From positions 3,645,981-3,709,980 of the forward strand of contig NZ_LT629732.1 in NCBI RefSeq assembly GCF_900104745.1: a stretch of 64,000 bases of DNA, written 5' to 3'. Source of the DNA: Actinopolymorpha singaporensis (lineage in GTDB: Bacteria; Actinomycetota; Actinomycetes; Propionibacteriales; Actinopolymorphaceae). Position 1 is the stretch's first letter, and every line of letters starts with the position of its first letter. Below the pieces are notes generated by a model. That model was given only the letters and a program-made list of their open reading frames with translations, was not told the DNA's origin and made no database searches. The position numbers and the translations under genes were made by a program. Below are positions 60,037 to 64,000 of this stretch, piece by piece.

Positions 60037-60058
60037 CTGTGGTAGCGGGGCAGTGTTG

Positions 60059-60155
60059 TGTTTCAGGACATCGGAAGGCGTGTCTCAGGACATGCGAATT
60101 GGCGGCCGTTGAGTGTCGGTCGATGTCGAAGACGCGTCCTGTGATCACCGCTGCG
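60059..60155 (+). mobile_element. Left-end remnant of an IS481-type element
   Basis: TGTTTCAGGACAT (60059-60071) and TGTCTCAGGACAT (60081-60093) repeat 22 bases apart, a layout typical of the terminal regions of IS481-like elements. The ATG at 60123 begins MSKTRPVITA, matching the usual transposase start MSKxRxVITA. Similarity ends after about 11 codons. A middle part of such a transposase occurs downstream, beyond the kinase-like gene. Confidence 0.6.
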
Positions 60156-60452
60156 TACACGCAAATTCCCGGATCGTCATGGCGCGTGGAGGCAACTCGG
60201 CGACTGGCGCTTCGCGACGATCGCCCGCCGACAGAGCCGCCGAGGACGTGCGGCTGTATCGGACGCTCTGCGACGGCGCGGCGCACGGCCGGGTCGCCCC
60301 GGGGTTCGTGTGGTGGCGGGTTGAGCGTCGGGCTCGTCGGCAGGCATGGAAGGGGAGTACTGAACTCGGCGGTCTACGATGGTTCATGAGCAGCACGGCG
60401 GCCCGGGCGGTGCCTGCCCCTTCCATCGCCGATTAGGAATCTGGTTGATCAC

Positions 60453-62162
60453 GTGGCGGATGTGGAGCTGGAGCTGAGGCGGGAACTGGAGGAGCTGCTC
60501 CGGTCCGCTTGCCGTATTGCCGGGGCCGGCCACGCCGCGCTGGCGCTGGCCGAATCGGACTGGAATGTCGCTGAATTCCTCACCTGTGACCATGACGTAC
60601 CATGTGGACCTGACGTCGCCTGGCCTTCGGTGAAGGAATGTCTTGACTTGACGCCGAAGTCGCAGCAAGTCGTGCGAATTCCTGCACGCGGAGACGCGCT
60701 TACGGAACGTCCACCGAATCCCCAGATCGCGAGCTTGCTGGCTGTGCCGGTCCGTCTGCTGGCTGAGTCATACGGGTGGCTGTGTCTGCTGAACAAGGCT
60801 GGTGACGCCGACTTTACCGACCAGGATGAGGAATTGGCCGCCGAGTTCGCTACCTCCGCGGCCAGGGCCGTCGAGATTTCTCGACTTCGCCGGCAACAGC
60901 GCCGACGAGAACGGTGGCTGAAAGGCGCGTCCGAGCTGACGACCATGCTGCTGGGTGAGGTCGACCTGTTCGAGGCGATGGGGCTGGTCACCCGGCGCGT
61001 ACGCGAAATCTCCGGTGCGGAGTTCAGTTCAGTCGTCCTGTGTACTCCGGAGGACTGTTCTGAGTTCGCCTACAACGCGGTTGACGGCCTCGGCCTGGAG
61101 GGCTCCGCGGTTCGAATTCACCGGCCGGGCATCGCGGCTTCGGTGATTGAATCCGGGCGTCCCGTCGTCACCAATGACGTCACGCAGGACAAACGCTACA
61201 ATCCGCCCGTGGAGTGGCAGGAACGCCTGGGCGTCCTCGGGCTTGCCATGTTCATGCCGCTGACCGCATCAGAACAGGTGCTGGGCACTCTCGTCGTCGG
61301 TTGGCGGAAGGGTTCGCCGGAGGAAAGCATGGCCGCCCGCGAAGCCCAGAATGTACAGATCTTCGCCGACCAGGCGGCACTTGCGCTGCAGCAGGTACGG
61401 GTGCAACATGAGCGGACACGTCACGAGTTGTGGGTCGAGGCCACCTCAAGACTTGCCAGTCTGCTGCTTCGCGAGGTCGACCGCGACGAGGCGATGCGCC
61501 TGGTGGTCAGTCAACTGCGCGGGATCTCCGGCGCCGACTTCGGTGGCATCCTCCTCGTCGATCCGTCTGACACCGACAGCGTCCATACCGTCGTGTTCGA
61601 GGGGGTGGGCATACCGGGTGTACCGTCCGACCTGAACATTCCGAGGCAAGGCCTCGTGGCCTCGGTCATCGAATCGGGCCGGCGCGTCGTCAGTGCCGAC
61701 TACGCCCGCCTGGAGGGTCACCTGCCCCCTTCCGAGTGGCAGGCCGCGCTGTCCGTGGTGGGGTTGGGCATGCTCATTCCGCTGATTGCCGACGGCCAGA
61801 TGCTGGGCGTTCTGTTCGCCGCTTGGCGGCGCGGGTCGCCCCACGAGAACATCGCAGCCGGCGAGGTGGAGCAGGTGCAGACCTTCGCCGACCTGGCCTC
61901 GCTGGCTCTGCAACGAGTCCGAACACAGAACGACCATGAGGAACTCCTCCTCCTACAAGACCGTCAGCGGATCAGCCGCGACCTCCACGACCACGTGCTC
62001 CAACACATGTTCGGTATCAGCCTCCGCCTCAAGAGCGCCCTCGATCTACAGGCCGATCTGGAGGCGCGGCAACGGGTGGGCGAAGCGATCGAGGATCTGG
62101 ACGAGACCAGCCGCCAGGTTCGTGCCGTGGTATTCGGACCTTCGCATGACGACGTCGGCTGA
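60453..62162 (+). CDS. Three-GAF kinase-like protein lacking the ATPase domain
   Basis: A 569-residue cytoplasmic protein. GAF1 (about 5-145) is divergent; GAF2 (about 160-310) and GAF3 (about 325-475) are clear duplicates, both containing ASVIESGR, VGLGM or LGLAM, and WR(K/R)GSP. The HisKA_3 dimerisation helix follows, with the expected phospho-His512 in SRDLHDHVLQHMFGISLRLK. The protein ends 57 residues later at RAVVFGPSHDDVG, with no HATPase domain in this or another frame. It could still be phosphorylated by a partner kinase, or be a truncated DevS-type gene. It lies between two IS481 fragments. Confidence 0.85.
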   Translation: MADVELELRRELEELLRSACRIAGAGHAALALAESDWNVAEFLTCDHDVPCGPDVAWPSVKECLDLTPKSQQVVRIPARGDALTERPPNPQIASLLAVPVRLLAESYGWLCLLNKAGDADFTDQDEELAAEFATSAARAVEISRLRRQQRRRERWLKGASELTTMLLGEVDLFEAMGLVTRRVREISGAEFSSVVLCTPEDCSEFAYNAVDGLGLEGSAVRIHRPGIAASVIESGRPVVTNDVTQDKRYNPPVEWQERLGVLGLAMFMPLTASEQVLGTLVVGWRKGSPEESMAAREAQNVQIFADQAALALQQVRVQHERTRHELWVEATSRLASLLLREVDRDEAMRLVVSQLRGISGADFGGILLVDPSDTDSVHTVVFEGVGIPGVPSDLNIPRQGLVASVIESGRRVVSADYARLEGHLPPSEWQAALSVVGLGMLIPLIADGQMLGVLFAAWRRGSPHENIAAGEVEQVQTFADLASLALQRVRTQNDHEELLLLQDRQRISRDLHDHVLQHMFGISLRLKSALDLQADLEARQRVGEAIEDLDETSRQVRAVVFGPSHDDVG

Positions 62163-62772
62163 GGGAGTTCGGGCCTCCGAAGCGCTATCGGTCAAGCTCG
62201 AGTACGCCACGTGTGCCTTTTCCGTTCTGTCGAGCTGGCCGAGCAGGGACCGGCGGCCGCTTTGCCCAGGCCGTGGAGCAGAGGCACAACGTCGTCACGT
62301 AACCGGTGGGCGTGTCGGCGTGCCTTGCAAGTTGGCTTCGACACCCGTGGCTTACACGGACACCGCGTGGGCGGACGTGCGGACGGCGCCGGCCACGATC
62401 TGCTGGCATCTGCGTCACCGCCACAGTGTGCAGGTACCGTCGGCCACGGTCAGCCGCTACCTGAGCAGGCGCGGGATGGTCGTGCCCGCCCGGACAAGCA
62501 GGCCCCGCTCCTCCTACATCCGGTTCGCTCGAGTTAGGTGAGCACAGGTGGACGCGCTTCGTACCCCGTCCCGAACCTTGGGGTACTGCGCCTGCTGAGG
62601 CTTCAGTGTCGGCTCGCCTGACACGCGACCGCTCACTGCGTGACCCAGCGTCGTGGCCAGACGGGAACCGGTGGTCGACCTTCGGGGCGACTCCCATGAC
62701 TCCAGGTGAGTCTCATAGGGTGGCCGGTCGGTTGCCGGTGCCTTCGCCTCGGGAGAGGCGTGACTGGAGTTC
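62163..62772. other. Decayed region after the kinase-like gene
   Basis: 610 bases. An internal part of an IS481 transposase lies at about 62373-62540. The rest has no frame I can support; the last 15 bases contain the probable ribosome binding site of the permease. Confidence 0.45.
62373..62540 (+). mobile_element. Internal fragment of an IS481-family transposase
   Basis: The frame reads APATICWHLRHRHSVQVPSA, then TVSRYLSRRGMVVPARTSRP and RSSYIRFAR, matching the region just before the catalytic domain of IS481 transposases (TIxWHLxxHHxxxVSxATVxRxLxRxGLVxPEPxKRPRSSYxRF). The start and the whole DDE domain are missing here. It is in the same orientation as the start fragment at 60123. Confidence 0.75.
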
Positions 62773-64000
62773 GTGGTGGGCAGTGCGAGCGAGTTGAGTG
62801 ACCGTCCGGCTTCGCAGCGTTTCCGCCGTTGGTTGTTGGAGGGTTTGCCGCACAAGAGCAGGCGGTTGGCTCCGCATCCGGAGCCGGCGGCCGCGCATTC
62901 CACGAACTCGTGGTGGCAGGTGATGTGCCTGACCGGGTTGGACTATTTCTCCACGCTCGGTTACCAGCCTGCCATTGCTGCTCTCGCCGCGGGACTGTTG
63001 TCCCCGTTGGCCACGCTGGTCCTGGTGCTTGTCACCCTCGCCGGTGCCCTGCCGGTGTATCGCAGGGTGGCCAGGGAGAGCCCACACGGCATGGGTTCGA
63101 TTGCGATGCTGGAACAGCTCCTGCCGTTTTGGCGGGGCAAGCTCTTCGTCCTGGTCCTGCTTGGATTCGCGGCCACGGACTTCGTGATCACGATGACGCT
63201 GTCCGCGGCGGACGCGACGGCGCACGTGGTGGAGAACCCGCACGTGCCACAGGCTCTGCACGGGCACGAGGTGGCCATTACCCTGGTTTTCCTGGTGATT
63301 CTGGGTGCTGTGTTCCTCAAAGGCTTTCGTGAGGCGATCGGGGTCGCGGTGGTGCTGGTGGCCACCTACTTGCTGCTGAACGTCGTTGTGGTGGTGGCCG
63401 GGCTGTGGGAGGTGGTCACCAGCCCGCACGTCGTGCTCGACTGGGGCCGGGCGCTCACCTCGCAGCACACCGATCCGCTGATGATGGTGGCCGTGGCGCT
63501 GGTGGTGTTCCCGAAGCTGGCGCTCGGGCTGTCCGGGTTCGAGACCGGAGTGGCGGTCATGCCGCACATCAAGGGTGATCGGGACGACACCGAGGAACAG
63601 CCCCACGGAAGGATCAGGGGAACGAAGAAGCTGCTGACCACTGCGGCGCTGATCATGAGCGCCTTCCTCGTAACCAGCAGTATCGTCACCACCCTGCTAA
63701 TTCCCGCCAAGGACTTTCAGCCCGGCCAGCCCGCCAACGGGAGGGCGCTTGCCTACCTCGCCCACGAACACCTCGGCAGCGTGTTCGGCTCGGTCTACGA
63801 CCTGTCGACGGTGGCCATCTTGTGGTTCGCGGGCGCGTCGGCGATGGCCGGCCTGCTGAACCTGCTACCGCGCTACTTACCGCGGTACGGCATGGCCCCG
63901 CACTGGGCGCGGGCCACGCGGCCTACGGTGCTCGTCCTCACTGGCGTGGCGTTTCTGATTACCTGGATCTTCGACGCGGACGTGACGGCCCAGGGCGGCG
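62773..64000 (+). CDS. APC-type amino-acid permease, 3' cut by the window
   Basis: At least 409 residues of a membrane transporter; the frame is open to the last base. The start is one of two adjacent GTG codons (62773 or 62776). A basic N-terminal tail (about 1-40) is followed by [20 protein letters not shown], a characteristic first-helix sequence (Tyr-Phe-Ser-Thr-Leu-Gly-Tyr), and nine or ten helices so far, including [20 protein letters not shown]. This group is annotated as APC amino-acid permeases in actinobacteria. The substrate is unknown. It follows the IS481 remnants and appears intact. Confidence 0.82.
   Translation, partial: MVGSASELSDRPASQRFRRWLLEGLPHKSRRLAPHPEPAAAHSTNSWWQVMCLTGLDYFSTLGYQPAIAALAAGLLSPLATLVLVLVTLAGALPVYRRVARESPHGMGSIAMLEQLLPFWRGKLFVLVLLGFAATDFVITMTLSAADATAHVVENPHVPQALHGHEVAITLVFLVILGAVFLKGFREAIGVAVVLVATYLLLNVVVVVAGLWEVVTSPHVVLDWGRALTSQHTDPLMMVAVALVVFPKLALGLSGFETGVAVMPHIKGDRDDTEEQPHGRIRGTKKLLTTAALIMSAFLVTSSIVTTLLIPAKDFQPGQPANGRALAYLAHEHLGSVFGSVYDLSTVAILWFAGASAMAGLLNLLPRYLPRYGMAPHWARATRPTVLVLTGVAFLITWIFDADVTAQGG

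Larger units (their letters stand above)
59801..60452. other. Intergenic region with terminator and IS481 end
   Basis: 650 bases. It contains a strong hairpin (60009-60036), repeats like an IS481 terminal region (60059-60093) and the first codons of a transposase (from 60123). The remaining sequence up to the kinase-like gene has no convincing gene. Confidence 0.5.

Noticed and set aside
60041-60058. GGTAGCGGGGCAGTG, resembling sequence flanking tRNA genes
   Set aside because: No acceptor stem or T-loop (GGTTCRAATCC) is present nearby, so no tRNA is called.
1-64000. CRISPR array, rRNA operon, biosynthetic gene cluster
   Set aside because: No regularly spaced direct repeats, no rRNA-like sequence, and no PKS, NRPS, terpene or RiPP core genes were seen on either strand.

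Overview
The window is 64 kb of GC-rich, strongly GC3-biased DNA with actinobacterial gene content: mixed ATG/GTG/TTG starts with purine-rich Shine-Dalgarno sites, sugar ABC importers without their own ATPase, a CofE-like protein, a deazaflavin-dependent (Ddn-type) oxidoreductase, and many IclR, GntR, AraC and MarR regulators. The best fit is a soil or plant-associated, sugar-importing actinomycete of the Kribbella/Actinopolymorpha/Nocardioidaceae kind. That placement is inferred from gene content, not from a marker gene. I see no rRNA, tRNA, CRISPR array or replication origin.

Layout. 1-7.8 kb: polysaccharide-related island with a secreted beta-propeller protein (5' cut by the window), a transglutaminase-like enzyme, an orphan family-5 solute-binding lipoprotein, a divergent GntR/FCD regulator and a GH42 beta-galactosidase. 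8-9.1 kb: wreck of a UDP-glucose dehydrogenase. 9.3-18.3 kb: ChrB-like/DUF1232 pair, a MurJ-type flippase, a CofE-like protein, a GYD protein with an alpha/beta hydrolase, a 46-bp fragment matching a distant transporter gene, an OmpR-type two-component system and a secreted protein. 18.3-30.5 kb: the most interesting region, a catabolic locus. It holds a four-gene operon (Gfo/Idh/MocA dehydrogenase, class III aminotransferase, enolase-superfamily dehydratase, amidohydrolase), an IclR regulator with a GNAT, a FAD oxidase/PhyH dioxygenase pair, and a divergent sugar-type ABC importer. Short palindromes of one consensus lie upstream of the IclR gene, the operon and the FAD oxidase, suggesting a single IclR regulon for an unidentified substrate.

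30.5-47.9 kb: accessory region of small redox, cupin and stress genes (AraC, DHFR/RibD-like, DUF2255, cupins, aldo-keto reductase, UbiA, MDR oxidoreductase, DUF5996, aquaporin, HD, hydrolase, GAF kinase, FAD disulfide oxidoreductase). It is scattered with broken genes (MFS, SDR, integrase, alcohol dehydrogenase, RsbW/MEDS-like). 48.1-56.6 kb: complete Dpp/Opp-type importer (two ATPases, two permeases, binding protein) with an AraC regulator and a second PhyH dioxygenase. Paired 21-bp-spaced direct repeats sit in front of both the transporter and the dioxygenase. 56.6-64 kb: hydrolase remnant, DUF1330, MarR-MFS efflux operon, Ddn-type protein, a three-GAF kinase-like protein lacking its ATPase domain and bracketed by two fragments of an IS481-type transposase, and an amino-acid permease running off the end.

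The coherent biology is two separately regulated uptake-and-oxidation loci, each pairing an ABC importer with a PhyH-family non-heme iron dioxygenase.
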